Shown here one piece after another: positions 1-14,050 of a stretch of DNA of 64,000 nucleotides (its first letter is position 1; each line of letters starts with the position of its first letter). The stretch comes from Stomorhina lunata. Its lineage: Eukaryota > Arthropoda > Insecta > Diptera > Rhiniidae. Under the pieces are notes generated by a model, which worked only from the letters and a program-made list of their open reading frames with translations, did not search any database and was not told the DNA's origin. Position numbers and translations under genes: made by a program. The DNA lies in NCBI GenBank assembly GCA_933228675.1, contig OW121743.1:59700081-59764080 (forward strand), given 5' to 3'.

Positions 1-2450
1 ATATTGATAGAAGAAACATTTTATTAGAAATTTTACTTTAAATCTTAGCAACAATTTATTTGAAATGTTGATAAATATCTTGGCAACATTTTTCAAAAAA
101 CCTTTGATTCCAAATGTTGATAGAAGAAACATTTTATTAGAAATGTTGCCGGGAATCTTAGCAACAATTTATTTAAAATGTTGATAAAAATCTTAGCAAC
201 ATTTAAAAAAAAACTTTGATTTGAAATTTCGATAGAAAAAACATCTTATAAGAAATGTTGCTGGAAATCTAAGCAACAATTTAATTGAAATGTTAATAAA
301 AATTTAGCAACATTTTTTAAAAATTTTAACTCCAAATTTTGATATAAACATTTTATTAGAAGTTTTGCTGGGAATCTTAGCAACAATTTAATTAAAATGC
401 TGATAAAAATCTTAGCAACATTTTTTAAAAATCAAAATCAAAACAATATTTCTTTAAAAATGTTTATAGAATTTTGAGCAACATTTTATAAGAAATGTTG
501 ATAGAAATCTGAGCAACATTTTATCTAGAAATATTAATAAGAACCAATATTTTCTTAGAAATGTTGATAGATATCTGAGCAATATTTTATTTTGAAATGT
601 TGATATGAATCTCAGAATTCTAAAGAACATTTAAATTTTGATAGCAATTCTTAGCAACATCGCAACATATTCTTAGCAACATTTTATCGCAAACATTAAC
701 AATATTTTATTTGAACTTTTGATAGGCTCTAAAAAAAATTTGCTGGGAAATGTTAATAGGATTTTCAGCAACATTTTAATAAAAACAACATTTTATTCGA
801 AATGTTATGAGATTCTGAGCAACATTTTATTGCAAATATCAACAACATTTTATTTAAACTTTTCATAGGAAGTAAAGCAAAATTTGATTTGAAATGTTAA
901 TAGGAATTTCAGCAACATTTTAAATAAAATGTTGTTGGGATTCTGAGCAACATTTTATTGCGAACATTCAAAGAAATTTAACAATATATTTTTTTAATGT
1001 TGATAGTTGTTAGAGTTTATTATAAATGTTGATAGGAATCTAATCAAAATTTTACTAAAAATGTTGATGGGATTCTAAGCAACATTTTATTACAATCATT
1101 AATAGCATTTTATTTAATTTTTTGATAGGATCTAAGAAAAATTTGTTTGGAAATGTTGATAGGATTTTGAGCAACATTTTAGTAAAAATATGATTTGATA
1201 AGAAGTGTTGACGAGATTCCGAGCAACATTTTATTGCAAACATCAACAACATTTTATTTATACTTTTCATAGGAAGTAAAGCAAAATTTTATTTGAAATG
1301 TTGATAGCAATTTGAGAAACATTTTAATAGAAATGTTGATGGGATTCTGAGCAACATTTTATTACAAAAAATCAAAGGAATCTGAACAAAACTTTTTAGG
1401 AAATGTTGATGGGATTTTGAGCAACATTTTATTAAAAATATGATTTGGTAAGAAGTGTTGACGAGATTCTGAGCAACATTTTATTGCAAACATCAACAAC
1501 ATTTTAATTATACTTTTCATAGGAAGTAAAGCAAAATTTGATTTTAAATGTTGATAGGAATCTAAGCAACATTTTACTTAAAATGTTGAAGGGATTCTCA
1601 GCAACATTTTATTACAAGCATTAACAATATTTTATTTAAATGTTTGATAGGATCTAAAAAATTTGTTTGTAAATGTTGATAGGATTTTTAGCAACATTTT
1701 AATAAATTTTGTTAGAAATGTTGATGATATTCTGAGCAACATTTTATTGCAAACATTAGCAACATTTATTTAAACTTTTTATAGCAATTAAAGAAAAATT
1801 TGATTGGAAATGTTGATAGGAATTTAAGCAACATTTTATAAGATATGTTGATATAATTCTGAGCAATATTTTATTACGAACATTCAAAGGAATCTGAACC
1901 AAATTTTTTAAGAAATGTTGATACGAATTTGAACAGTTTTTTTTAATGTTGATAGTAGTGAGAGTTTATTATAACATTTTATTCAAATTTTTGATAACAT
2001 CTAAAAAAATTTGTTTGGAAATGTTGATAGGATTTTTAGCAACATTTTAATAAATTTGATTAGAAATGTTGATGGGATTAAAAACATAACAAAATTTGTT
2101 TACAAATGTTAATAGCAGTTTGAGCAACATTTTATAAGAAATGTTGATATAGTTCTGAGCAACATTTTATTACGAAAAATCAAAGGAATTTGATAGGATC
2201 TAAGAAAAAGTTGTTTGGAAATGTTGATAGGATTTTGAGCAATGTTTTTATAAAAACAACATTTAATTAGAAATGTTGATTGGTTTCTGAGCAACATTTT
2301 AAGACAAATGTTTAAAGGAATCATAACACAAGTTTTTAAGAAATGTTGATAGGAATTCAAGCACTATTTTTTTAATGTTGATAGTAGTCAGAGTTGTTTA
2401 TACATGTTGATAGCAATCTAAGCAAAGTTTTATTAAAAAATTTGAAGTGT
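1..2450. repeat. GCAACAT-type satellite block 1 (about 35-bp degenerate unit)
   Basis: Tandem, diverged units alternate a GAGCAACATTTTA half with an AAATGTTGATAGGA half. The spacing is about 30-40 bp, so each unit is an imperfect dyad. On this strand the GCAAC half is the better kept and the TTGAT half the degraded one. Open frames in it, such as the - strand one at 1,055-1,270, repeat MLLK-like words and are by-products of the repeat. No gene is seen. No known satellite name is recognised. Confidence 0.85.
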
Positions 2451-3780
2451 ATTTATACAAGATTTTACAAGAAGAGTTGCAATTTTTTGCAAACAAATGA
2501 AAAAAAGAAAATTTAAGATAATCTAAGTCTTTTTGGCTTCCAACAATGATTTAATCATTTTTTATATACAAAAAACTTTACGACACAAAAAAATATTAAT
2601 AAAAAAAGGCAGCCTTAAAAAGACGCAACACTAAATTGTTAACAAATCTTTTAATTAGACAACTAAATCTTTTTAAATCTCCAGCTAATCTGTGACAAAT
2701 GGTACAAGATAAAATATCTTTTTTTTTGAAATGTTGGGATGTGGTTGGTTTTTTGGTTAAGAGATCTAATATGTTGCGATTAAACTCTTAAACATTTAGA
2801 AACAAAATTTTGGCTTCAGGCCAAAAACCAGCAAAAATACTTTTTTAATTACTACACAGAAATGTTGCAGAACAAAAAAAGTTACTGTTGTGCAACAATA
2901 GAAATAGCAACAAAAAATTTTAACCAAACTAGGTTTTTAACTAGAAGAGATGTTGATTTTTGTGTTTTTTTTATAATGTTTTTTGGCTTTAACTATTTAT
3001 TTTTATGTTATATATTTACTAATAGGTTTTTTAAGCCAAATAATCATCAACAAGAAAAATCGGTCAAACTCATCAACAGACGACAAAAAATCGGTCATGG
3101 ATTCATGATTTTCTGTAAATAAAAAAAAATGTTGTTGCTGCTGTTGTTGTTTGTTGTTGGTTCTTTTCCTGCTGGTTCGTTAGATTTAATGGTTTTTTTC
3201 TTGATTTCTTTAGTTAGAAACTTGGTATGTTCTATATTTATATGTAGATGTTGCTTATTTTTACTGTTTATTGTCATTATAATTATTGTTATTTTTCTCT
3301 TATATTAAATGTTGCTGTACTGTCAGCAACAACAAGAACAACAACAGTAATACAACATTAATTTTTCAACTTTTTCGTACATTCACATTTTAATATCTAA
3401 GATCTACAAGAATCCGATGGATGAAAGTTACATGAAAAGGGAGTTGTTCAACAACAAACATTATTAAGCCACAAAGAACATCATCATTTACATACAAAAA
3501 TTTAGATTTTATGTTTAATTCCAAGATTTAACATGAATTAAAATATTAAGATAAAAACATAAATTTGAACAAGAGCTTAACATGACATAAATAATATAGA
3601 AATGATTTATGTTTGACCGTATGTAAAGAGTTCATCAACATAAGAAAATCTTTTGCATTCATCAAAATGGTACGAAAAGTTACATTTTGAAATCATAAAT
3701 CTCATGTATATAAACAAAAAACTACATATTTCTTAAATTATACCAAAACTTAGAAAAACTTTAGGTTGGTAAACGCCTTT
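2450..3780. other. AT-rich unique spacer, no gene seen
   Basis: Non-repetitive AT-rich DNA with short TTG/CAA runs near 3,128-3,165 and 3,320-3,345. The small open frames on both strands lack domain signatures and have low-complexity AT-driven composition. The right end (about 3,680-3,790) is copied at about 4,500-4,610. Confidence 0.6.
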
Positions 3781-5350
3781 AGCAACTTTGAATCTAAGCA
3801 ACATTTTACTAAAAATGTTGATGGGATTCTGAGCAACATTTTATTAAAGACATAAATAACATTTTATTAAATTTTTTGATAGGAATAGGAATCTAAGCAA
3901 AATTTGATTAGAAATGTTGACAGGATTTTGAGCAACATTTTAATAAAAACATTTGATTTGAAATGTTGATAGGAGTTTGAGCAACATTTTCATAACAACA
4001 TTTGGTTTGAAAAGTTAATAGGATTTTGAGCAACATTTTAATAAAAACATTTGATTTGAAATGTTGATAGGAGTTTGAGCAACATTTTAATAAAAACATT
4101 TGATTTGAAATGTTGATAGGAGTTTGAGCAACATTTTAATAAAAACAACATTTGATTAGAAGTGTTGATAGGATTCTGAGCAACAATTTGTTGCAAACAT
4201 TTACCTTTTATTTATATTTAACATAGGAATTAAATCAAAATTTGCTTAGAAATGTTGATAGCAATTTTAGCAACATTTCATAAGAAATGTTGATGGGATT
4301 CTCAGCAACATTTTATAACGAAAAATCAAAGGAATCTGAATTTTTAAGAAATGTTGATAGGAACTAAAGCTTTATTTTTTAATGGTGATTGTAGTCAGAG
4401 TTGTATATACATGTTGATAGGAATCTAAGCAACATTTTACTCAAAAATTTGACATATATCTGTAAAAGCTTTCACAAGAAGAGCTAATCAGGATCTGTTT
4501 AACTTTGAAATCATATATCATTTGTATGTGAACAAAAAACTACACATTTTTTTAAATTATTCTAAAACTTAGAAAAATGTTAGGTTGGTTAACGCCTTTG
4601 GCAACATCGAATTTGGAGTACCTGAAAAGACTTTGCAGATTCTTTTAAACTTTTTAATTTACTTATATGTTATTCTAAGCAACATTTCCATGAGAAAAAA
4701 GTATATCATTTTCCTAACTAAACTTGATTCTTAGCAACATTTTGCTAAGGGAAAATGTAAATTTGTATCTTAGCAACATTTAACAAAATGTTGATATGAG
4801 TCTGAACAACATTTAATAACAAATGTTGATAAAATTCTAAACAAATTTGTTTTTAAGGAATCTTAACAACATTTGATTTGAAATGTTGATAGGAATCTAA
4901 GCAACATTTTACTAAAAATGTTGATGCAATTCTGAGCAACATTTTATTACAAACATTAACATTTTATTAAAATTTTTGATAGGAATCTAAGCAGATTAAA
5001 AACAACATTTGATTAGAAATGTTGATAGAATCCTATTTTGCTGCAAACATTAACATTTTATTTAAATTTTACATAAAGATAAAATCAAAATTACAATAGA
5101 AATGTTGATAGCAATTTTAGCAACATTTTTTAAGAAATGTTGATGGGATTCTGAGCAACATTTGATAACGAAAAATCAAAGGAGTCTGAAATGTTGATAG
5201 GAATTAAAGCACTACTTTTTTAATTGTGATTGCAGTCACATGTTGTATATACATGTTGATAGGAATCTAAGCAACATTTAACTTACAAATTTGACGTATA
5301 TATGTAAAAGATTTTATAAAAGTTAATTAGGATCTGTTTATGAAATGAAA
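3780..5350. repeat. GCAACAT-type satellite block 2 with duplicated non-satellite segments
   Basis: It has the same half-sites and orientation as the first block. A segment ending in the distinctive words TAGTCAGAGTTGT and ATACATGTTGATAGG is present at about 2,350-2,475, 4,365-4,500 and 5,205-5,345. A second one (AAACTTAGAAAAA then TTAGGTTGGT) is at about 3,740-3,780 and 4,560-4,600. This shows duplication in steps of roughly 0.8 kb rather than monomer by monomer. Confidence 0.75.
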
Positions 5351-8300
5351 AAAAGTGGATCTAACTTCCCCAAATAATCTTTATTCTTAGCAACATGTTG
5401 CTAAGGAAAAATATAATTTGTATCTTAGCAACATTTTAATTAAAAAGAAAAGTTGATGTAGTTCTGAGCAACATTTAACAGCAAAAAGTTGAACATTGCA
5501 CCAAATAAACTAGATTCTTAGCAACATTTTACTAATTAAAAAAGTCAATCTGATTCTTAGAAACATTAGAATGAAATGATTTAAGTTCTTAGCAACATTT
5601 CAGGAACATAATATAGATTTTACAAATATTTCATTTTATCAAACTTGTCCTTTCTTTTAGCAACATTTTAATTTTAAAAAAAGTTAATGAAGTTCTGAGC
5701 AACATTTAGCAGAAAAAAGTTGTTACAATTTTTAGAAACATTTTTCCAAATAAAATTGATTTTTAGCAACATTTTACTCAAGAAAAAAGTCTACCTAATT
5801 CTTAGCAAAATTTGAATTATATGATTTAAGTTTTCAGCAACATTTTAAGAAACTTAATCTGGATTAAAATCCAGATTCTAAAAAAACAATTCACAAAATA
5901 AAACTTGTTTTTTTTTTCTTTTAGCAACATATACTAAAAATAGATTGTATAAAAAATGGATATGTCTTGGCAACAATTTATTAAAAAAAAAAACAAAAAG
6001 TTTATGTAATTCTGAGCAACATTTTACAGCAAAAAGTTGATATGATTTTTAGAAACATTTCAACAAATATACACGATTCTTAGCAACATTTTACTAAGGA
6101 GAAAATACTAATACTGAAAGAAATGATTTAAGTTTTCAGCAACATTTTAAGAACTTTATATAGACTTTAGAAAAATTTTACAAAATAAAACTTATACTGA
6201 CTTTTATCAACATTTTCTAAAAGTTGTTTGTAGAAGAAATAGATGTGTCTTAGCAACATTGAAATTAAAAAAAAAGTTGATGTAGTTCTGAGCAACATTT
6301 TACTCAAAAAAGTTGATACAATTTTTAGAAACATTTTACCAAAAAAAGTTGATTCTAAGCAACATTTTACTAATTAAATTTTTACTAGGCAACATTTTAA
6401 GAACTTTATATAGATTTTAGAAACATTTCACAAAAAAAAACTTGTCCAGACTTTTAGCAACATGTACTAAAAAATAGTTGATCGTAGAAAAAATATATGG
6501 GTCTTGGCAACATTTTAATTAAAAAAAAGTTGATGTAATTCTGAGCAACATTTAACAGCAAAAGTTGACACAATTTTTAGAAACATTTTTCCAAACAAAA
6601 TAGATTCTTAGCAACATTTTACTAAGGAAAAAAGTCTATCTAATTCTTAGCAACATTTAAATAAAATAGTTTAAGTTCTGAGCAACATTTTAAGAACATA
6701 ATATAGATTTTATAAATATTTCATTTCATCAAACTTGTCCTTTCTTTTAGCAACATTTTAATTTTAAAAAAGTTAATGAAGTTCTGAGCAACATTTAGCA
6801 GAAAAAAGTTGTTACAATTTTTAGAAACACTTTTCCAAATAAAATTGATTTTTAGCAACATTTTACTCAAGAAAAAAGTCTACCTAATTCTTAGCAACAT
6901 TTGAATTATATGATTTAAGTTTTCAGCAACATTTTAAGAAACTTAATCTGGATTAAAATCCAGATTCTAAAAAAACAATTCACAAAATAAAACTTGTTTT
7001 TTTTTCTTTTAGCAACATATACTAAAAATAGATTGTATAAAAAATGGATGTTGGTTGGCAACAATTTATTTAAAAAAAAAAGTTTATGTAATTCTGAGCA
7101 ACATTTTACAGCAAAAAGTTGATATGATTTTTAGAAACATTGCAACAAATATACTTGATTCTTAGCAACATTTTACTAAGGAGAAAATACTAATACTGAA
7201 AGAAATGATTTAAGTTTTCAGCAACATTTTAAGATCTTTACATAGACTTTAGAAAAATTTTACAAAATAAAACTTATACTGACTTTTAGCAACATTTTCT
7301 AAAAGTTGGTTGTAGAAGAAATAGATGTGTCTTAGCAACAGCGAAATTAAAAAAAAAGTTGATGTAGTTCTGAGCAACATTTTATTCAAAAAAGTTGATA
7401 CAATTTTTAGAAACATTTTACCAAATAAAGTTGTTTCTAAGCAACATTTTACTAATTAAATTTTTACTAGGCAACATTTTAAGAACTTTATATAGATTTT
7501 AGAAACATTTCACAAAATAAAACTTGTCCTGACTTTTAGCAACATATACTAAAAAATAGTTGATCGTAGAAAAAATATATGGGTCTTGGCAACATTTTAA
7601 TTAAAAAAAAAGTTGATGTAATTCTGAGCAACATTTAACAGCAAAAGTTGACACAATTTTTAGAAACATTTTTCCAAACAAAATAGATTCTTAGCAACAT
7701 TTTACTAAGGAAAAAAGTCTATCTAATTCTTAGCAACATTTAAATGAAATAGTTTAAGTTCTGAGCAACATTTTAAGAACTTTGTATATATTTTAAAAAC
7801 ATTATATAAAATAAAACTTGTCCTTTCTGTTAGCAAAATATACTAAAAGTAGTTGATTGTAGAAAAAAAAGATGTGTCTTGGCAACATTTTAGTTAAAAA
7901 AAAAGATGATGAAGTTCTAAGCAACATCCTACGACAAAAAATTGATACAATTTTCAGAAACATTTTACCAAACAAAATAGATTCTTAGCAACATTTTACT
8001 AAGGAAAAGGGTGTATCTAAGAACATTTGAATGAAATAGTTTAAGTTTTGAGCAACATTTTAAGAACTTTGTATATATTAGAGAAATATTTCATAAAATA
8101 ATACTTTTCCTTGCTTTTAGAAACATATTAAAATGTTGATGTAATTCTGAGCAACATTTTACAGAAAAACATTGATCTGATGTTCAAAACCATTTCCCAA
8201 AATAAACTTGACTCTTAGCAACATTTTACCAAAGAAAAAAGTCTATCTTATTCTTAGCAACATTAGAAGGAAATAGTTTTAGTTTTCAGCAACATTTTAA

Positions 8301-8860
8301 GAACTTTATATAGATTTTGGAAACATTTCATAAAATAAAACATGTCCTTTCTATTAGCAACATATACCTAAAATAGTTGATTGCAGAAAAAATAGATGTG
8401 TCTTAGCAACATTTTAATGAAAAAAACAATTGATGTAGTTCTGTGCAACATTTAACAAAAAAAAAGGTTAATCTAACTTTAAGAAACTTTTCATCAAATA
8501 AACTCGATTCTTCGAAACATTTTTCTAAGGAAAGGAGTCAGTATGGTTTTTAGCAACATTTAAATGGTTTAAGTTTTCAGCAACATTTCAAGAAACTGAC
8601 TTAGAAATGTTTCGCAAAATAACACTTATACTGACTTTTGGCAACATATTATAAAAAAGTTGATTGTATGAAAAATCGAAGGGACTCTCAGCCAAATTTT
8701 ACTAGAAAACATTTTAGCAACATTTTATGAAAGAAAAAAGTTAATCTGATTCTTGGCAACATTTTGAAATACAACATTCTCAGCAACATTTTAGCTTGTA
8801 GTGAAGAAACTTTTTAGTTCTTTAGATTTTAAACAATTTGTAAGATGCTAAAAAGAAAAA
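5350..8860. repeat. GCAACAT-type satellite block 3 with ~270-bp higher-order repeat
   Basis: The half-site GCAACATTTT recurs with fixed variant flanks (ACTAAGGAAAAAAGTC, AAGAACTTTATATAGA, GATGTGTCTTGGCAACA, TGATGTAGTTCTGAGC) in a constant order, giving a higher-order unit of about 250-295 bp. Two ~1.09-kb halves, about 5,600-6,690 and 6,690-7,780, are nearly identical. The words AAACTTGTCC at 5,641 and 6,731 set the offset of 1,090. No coding sequence is seen. Confidence 0.85.
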
Positions 8861-9430
8861 TAAACACTTTCAGACCCACCCTCGTATAAATAAATCAATT
8901 AATAAGATATTTTAATTAATAGATTTAAGTGATTGAACTATATCATAATGTTTTATCTAATTAAAACAGGGTTTGTCGAACATAAAATAACATATAAAGA
9001 GAAAGTTAATAAATGTTCAATGGAGGGAGAAGATATATTTTGATTAAAAAATCAATAATCTTTAAAAATAATTTTAGATATTTAAAAAAAATCGAAAATG
9101 TTTGATTTTTCAAAGCTTAAACTAATCAATCACTTTGGGTTAGCCCGAACAATTTTTCGATTTACTTAAATACAAAAAATATGATTAATTAAAAGGTATT
9201 TTGGGCATAAACATTTTGATAATGACATCATAAATTCTTAAAATTTTTGATAAAAAGAAAACAAAATCTTTTGAGTCAAGTAAAAGGAAAAGTCATTAAC
9301 TTTTTAATGATGTTAAGATAAAAATGATGATATGAAATTAGATATATTTAGATAATTAGCGAGTAACAAAAAAAGAATATTTGTAAATACAAATTTTGCA
9401 AAAAATAAAGGTTTTTTGACAGACATGTTT
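8860..9430. other. AT-rich unique spacer
   Basis: Poly-A/T-rich, non-repetitive sequence between two satellite blocks. No open frame, RNA gene or mobile element is recognisable in it. Confidence 0.5.
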
Positions 9431-12400
9431 GCTAAAAAAAACAATTTGAATCTAAGCAACATGTTGCTAGAATAATTGAATTAAAAATTTATAGTAATGT
9501 GAACAACATGTTGCTAGAATAGTTAAACTCAATACAAAAATTGTGTGTAACCTTAGCAACATGTTGCTAGTAAAGTTGATAGAAATTTAAGCAACATCTT
9601 ACTAGAAATATTGATAGCAACATGAGCAACATTTTTATTGAAAGATAATCAGATGTTATTAGAAATGTTGATACAAATCTAAGCAACATGTTACTAGAAA
9701 ACACAATATGGATCCTAGCAACATTTTACAAAAAAAAATATTTTTCTGAAAATCTTAATGTTTATCTAATCAATTTTATATAAAAAACCGAGAAACTTTT
9801 TATTTTAAAAAGTGATCGGAACCTAATAAACTTTTTTCATAGCTAGAAGTGTGTTACTGAAAAATTTGAATCTAAGCAACATGTTGCTAAAAAAAAGTTG
9901 ATAGCAATTTAAGTTGAAGTTTCTGGAAATTTCGATTGAAATTTAATGGTGATTAGAATCTAAACAATTTTTAGCTGCAAAACCAAGAAACATTTTATTA
10001 AAAGGAAACATTTTATTATAAGAACCTAAGGAACTTTCTTTCATAGCAATTTGTATCTTAGCAACATGTTGCTAGAAATATTGATAAAAATTTAAGGAAG
10101 ATTTTACTAGAAATGTTTGTAATAATTCAAAGGGAGTTTAGATATATTAATAATTTTACTAAATAAGTTCATATGAATCTATGTACCCAAAATGTTGATA
10201 AGAGTCTAAGCGATTTTCTGCCAGATGTTGGTTTGAATCTTAACTACTTTTTATAAGAAAATCTGATGAAAATGTTATTAGGAATCAGAGTAATGATATT
10301 TTTATGGAAATTTAATAAATTTTCAGCTAGAAATCCGATCAACATTTATTAAAAAAAGTTAATAAGAAAGAACCTTAGGAACATTTTGCTAAAAAAAAGT
10401 TGATAAAAGTCTGAGGAACATTTTAATAGAAAATTTATAGTAAATGGTTCAGAGTTTTACTTAAAAATTTAAATCTTAGAAACATTTTACTACAAAGGTT
10501 GATAGGAGTCTTATAAACATGTTGCTAGACAAAACTATAGAAATCTAAGAAACATTTCTTTAAACAATTTTGTTGAAATCTGATTTACATATAATTAAAT
10601 TTAAATAATTTACTAAAACAGTTGATATGAATCTAAGTGCTCAAAATGTTGATAAGAATCTAAGCAACATTTTACTAAAAAGTTGATTAAAAACTGAACT
10701 ACTTTTTGAAATGTTATTAAAAAAGTTATTAGGAATCTTAGCAATAATTTTGTTTCCAGGAAATTTTGATAGGAATCTAATGAACTTCTAGGTGGAAATC
10801 TCAGCAACATTTACCTAAAAAAGTTAATTCGTTTTATTAAATATTGATAGGAATTTGAACAAAATTTATCAGAAATTGTTGCAGAAATCTGAGCAACATT
10901 TAACTGGAAATGTTGCTTCAAATTTCAGCAACGTTTTTTATACAAATCAAAGCAACTTTTAATATAAAACTTTGATATCAATCTAAAAAAGATATTAATA
11001 GTAACAAAAATGTTGATAGGAATCTCAGCAACATTTCACTTAAAAAGGTTAAAAAGTGTCTGTCTAACCATCATTTTCAAGAAATGTTGATAGAAATCTG
11101 AAGGAATTTTATCAGAAAATGTTGCCGGAATCTAAGCAACATTTAACTGAAAATGTTGCTTGAAGTTTCAGCAACATTTTTGGCACAAATCAGAGCAAGT
11201 TTATATATAAAACTTTGATATCAATCTAAAAAAAAAGTTGATAGGATACATAATTTAGGTTTTGAGCTGCTTTTGCCAACAAAATTTTACTATAAGCAAC
11301 ATGTGAATAAAATGTTGATAGAAATCTTAGCAACATTTTATTTAAAAAAGTTTATAGGTGCCTGCCTAAGCATTATTTTATTAAATGTTGATAGGAATCT
11401 GAACTAATTTGATCACAAAATTTCTCAGGAATCTCAGCAACATTTTACTAGAAATGTTGATTGAAGTTTCAGCAACATTTTTGGTACAAATCAGAGCAAG
11501 TTTTTCTATAAAACTTTGATATCAATCTAAAAAAAAGTTAATAGGAAACTTAATCGAAAAATTAATAACTTTTGGCAATATGTGATAAAAATGTTGATAG
11601 GAGTCTTTGCAACATTTTATTTAAAAAAGCTAAAAGCATTTGAATAAAATGTTGATAGGAATCCGAACAAATTTTATCAGAAAATGTTGCAGGAATCTGA
11701 GCAATATTTTACTAGAAATGTTGCTGGAAGTTCCAGCAACATTTTTGGTACAAATCAGAGCAAGTTTATATATAAAACTTTGATATCAAGTCAAAAAAGT
11801 TGATAGAAATCTTAATCTAAAACTGAATAGGCAACATATGATTAAAATGTTGATAGAAATCTCAGCAACATTTTATCAAAAAAGTAAATAGGTGTCAGTC
11901 TGAGAATAAACTGTTGATAGGAATCTAAACAAATTTGATGATAAAATTTCTCAGGAATCTGAGCAACATTTCTCAGGAATCTTAGCAACATTTTATCTGA
12001 GCAACATTTTACTGAAATGTTGCTTAAAGTATCTGCCACGCTTTTATATACAACTTCGATATCAATCTAAAAAAAATTGATAAGAAACTTAAACTAAAAC
12101 TGAATAGGCAACATATGATAAAAATGTTGATAGGAATCTCAGCAACATTTCACTTATTATTTTATTAAATGTTGATAGGAAAATTTAGTAGAAATCTAAA
12201 TAATAATTGATTATTGATGTTGCTTGAAATTTCAGCAACATTTTGGATACAAATTAAAGCAACTTTTTATATAAAATTTTGGTATAAAGCTTTGCAACAT
12301 TTTACCAGAAAATTTGGCAAGAATCTTAGCAACATTTTAATGAACAAGTAACTAGTATCTAAACAAAAGTTTTACAAAAGTTGAATGATACAAATTAAAG

Positions 12401-12550
12401 CAAACTTTTATATAAAATGTTGGTACTAAACTTTGCAACATTTTACAGGAAAAATTGGCAAGAATCTGGGCAACATTTCAATGATTAAATGGGCATGTAT
12501 CTAAGCAAAATTTAACTAAAAAAATTATTAAAATCTAAACAATATTTGAC
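9430..12550. repeat. GCAACAT-type satellite block 4, ~270-bp higher-order repeat at 10.9-12.3 kb
   Basis: The left part has perfect dyads AGCAACATGTTGCT (for example near 9,456 and 9,555). From about 10,900 the order of variants is fixed, and the word AAAACTTTGATATCAATCT or close variants recurs near 10,965, 11,205, 11,507, 11,774 and 12,050. That is a period of about 240-300 bp. The last part (12,290-12,550) is more diverged. Confidence 0.8.
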
Positions 12551-13090
12551 TATTATTTAGTTTCTTTTATAGAATATTTAGACTTTTGTATACATAAATA
12601 AAAATTAGAACAAATTTATTTTCAATTTTTTCTGTTATCAATTTCCCTCAATTTTAAAATATTTATGTAGAACATGTTATAAAAAATACATACAATAAAT
12701 TTGTTTTCCTTTTAGAATGCACTTTATCATACCCATCACAATGGACAGCAGTAGACCCAGATAAAATGAAATTTTTTGTGCTGCAGTCCATCAGCCACTG
12801 ACAAACGAACTAACGACCATACCACTCATTACTCAAATGGCCCACTGGTATAATAAAAGCCTTTGGCTTCCGATATTGTTGTTATATTGTTGCCATGTGC
12901 ATTTCATTCATTTTAACAAATATTTTCTGTATTTGATTTCGGTTTTTTTTTTCATTCACTTTTATTTGCTGATAATGAAAATTTATGCCTTTTATTTCCA
13001 CAAACAAACTACAAATTCTGTAAAATGTTTTGTTTTCATTTTATTTTACTAAAACCGAGAATTAAATGATTTACTTTCAGTTCCATATTG
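12550..13090. other. Unique spacer, no gene seen
   Basis: AT-rich unique DNA. The + strand open frame at 12,837-13,052 is hydrophobic and low-complexity, with no recognisable family. Nothing else is supported here. Confidence 0.45.
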
Positions 13091-13322
13091 TCGCTGAGCC
13101 GACAAGATCAGTTATGTAATCTTTTTTTTTCAAGTTATCAGGATTTTCAAAAATTGTTTTAATGTTTATGGGAATTCGATTTTTATAAAGATTTCTCCCA
13201 AAAAACGGTGAAATATCTTAAGACGATTACATGTGTAGATCCGTAATCAATAAATGTTTCAAACTGTGCAATAAACGAAATTTTTGAATTTCTACACATA
13301 ACCGATCTTGTTGGCTTTACGA
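13091..13322. mobile_element. Possible MITE with 27-bp imperfect terminal inverted repeats
   Basis: The segments 13,091-13,117 and 13,296-13,322 are inverted copies of each other, matching at 22 of 27 positions with a common core ACAAGATC-GTTATGT. The interior (~180 bp) is AT-rich and non-coding. This is the structure expected of a short non-autonomous DNA transposon. No convincing target-site duplication was found, so the family is unknown. Confidence 0.4.
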
Positions 13323-14050
13323 CCAGATATGATGGGAAATAATATTATTCAATTTTCCCATTTGGTTTTCATTTAATGAAATTTGATGAAAAAATTAAGG
13401 GAATCTAGTTGGATTCAATAAATTGTAGAATTTTTGTATGAGGTTTTGAATAAATAAATAAATAAATTCTGCCTTTGGTTTAGCAAAAAAAAAAGTTTTT
13501 GGTTTTAATTGATTTTATGTGGATATAAAGCCAATAAATTTTTAATTTAATTAAATTTTTATGCAGAAAATATTGAAATATTTTATAGTAGTAAGAAATT
13601 TTGAAATAAATTAAATAAATAAATTTAATGTTGCTCGTTTTATGAGCAATATGTCTGGCTTAACATGTAAGAAACACTAAAATTAACAATCAACTCTACT
13701 TAAATCAAATAAAATTGAAAATAAGCTTTAAAATTAAAAATAAAATTTTAGCAACATGTTGCCAGAAACATGTTGCTAAGATTTACAACACAAGAAAATG
13801 TTGCTAAAATTCCAAGCAACATTACCTCATACATTTTCTTGGGATTATAAGGAAATTTTAAGTCCAAAAGTGCTCAGATAAAAATTTATAATAAAATGTT
13901 GCAGAGATTTCCATCAACATTTGTAAAAACCTGTTACTTCGGTTATAATAATTTTCTAGAAAAAGTTGCGTCCTATACAAATTCGTTATAGTCTTGCGAA
14001 GATTCCTCTTAACCTTTTAGAAAAGTTACTTATAATAGGAAATTTTTCGA
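13323..14050. other. AT-rich spacer with a few GCAACAT units
   Basis: Mostly unique AT-rich DNA. GCAACAT/ATGTTGC half-sites appear only at about 13,630-13,660 and 13,750-13,920. No gene is seen. Confidence 0.5.
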
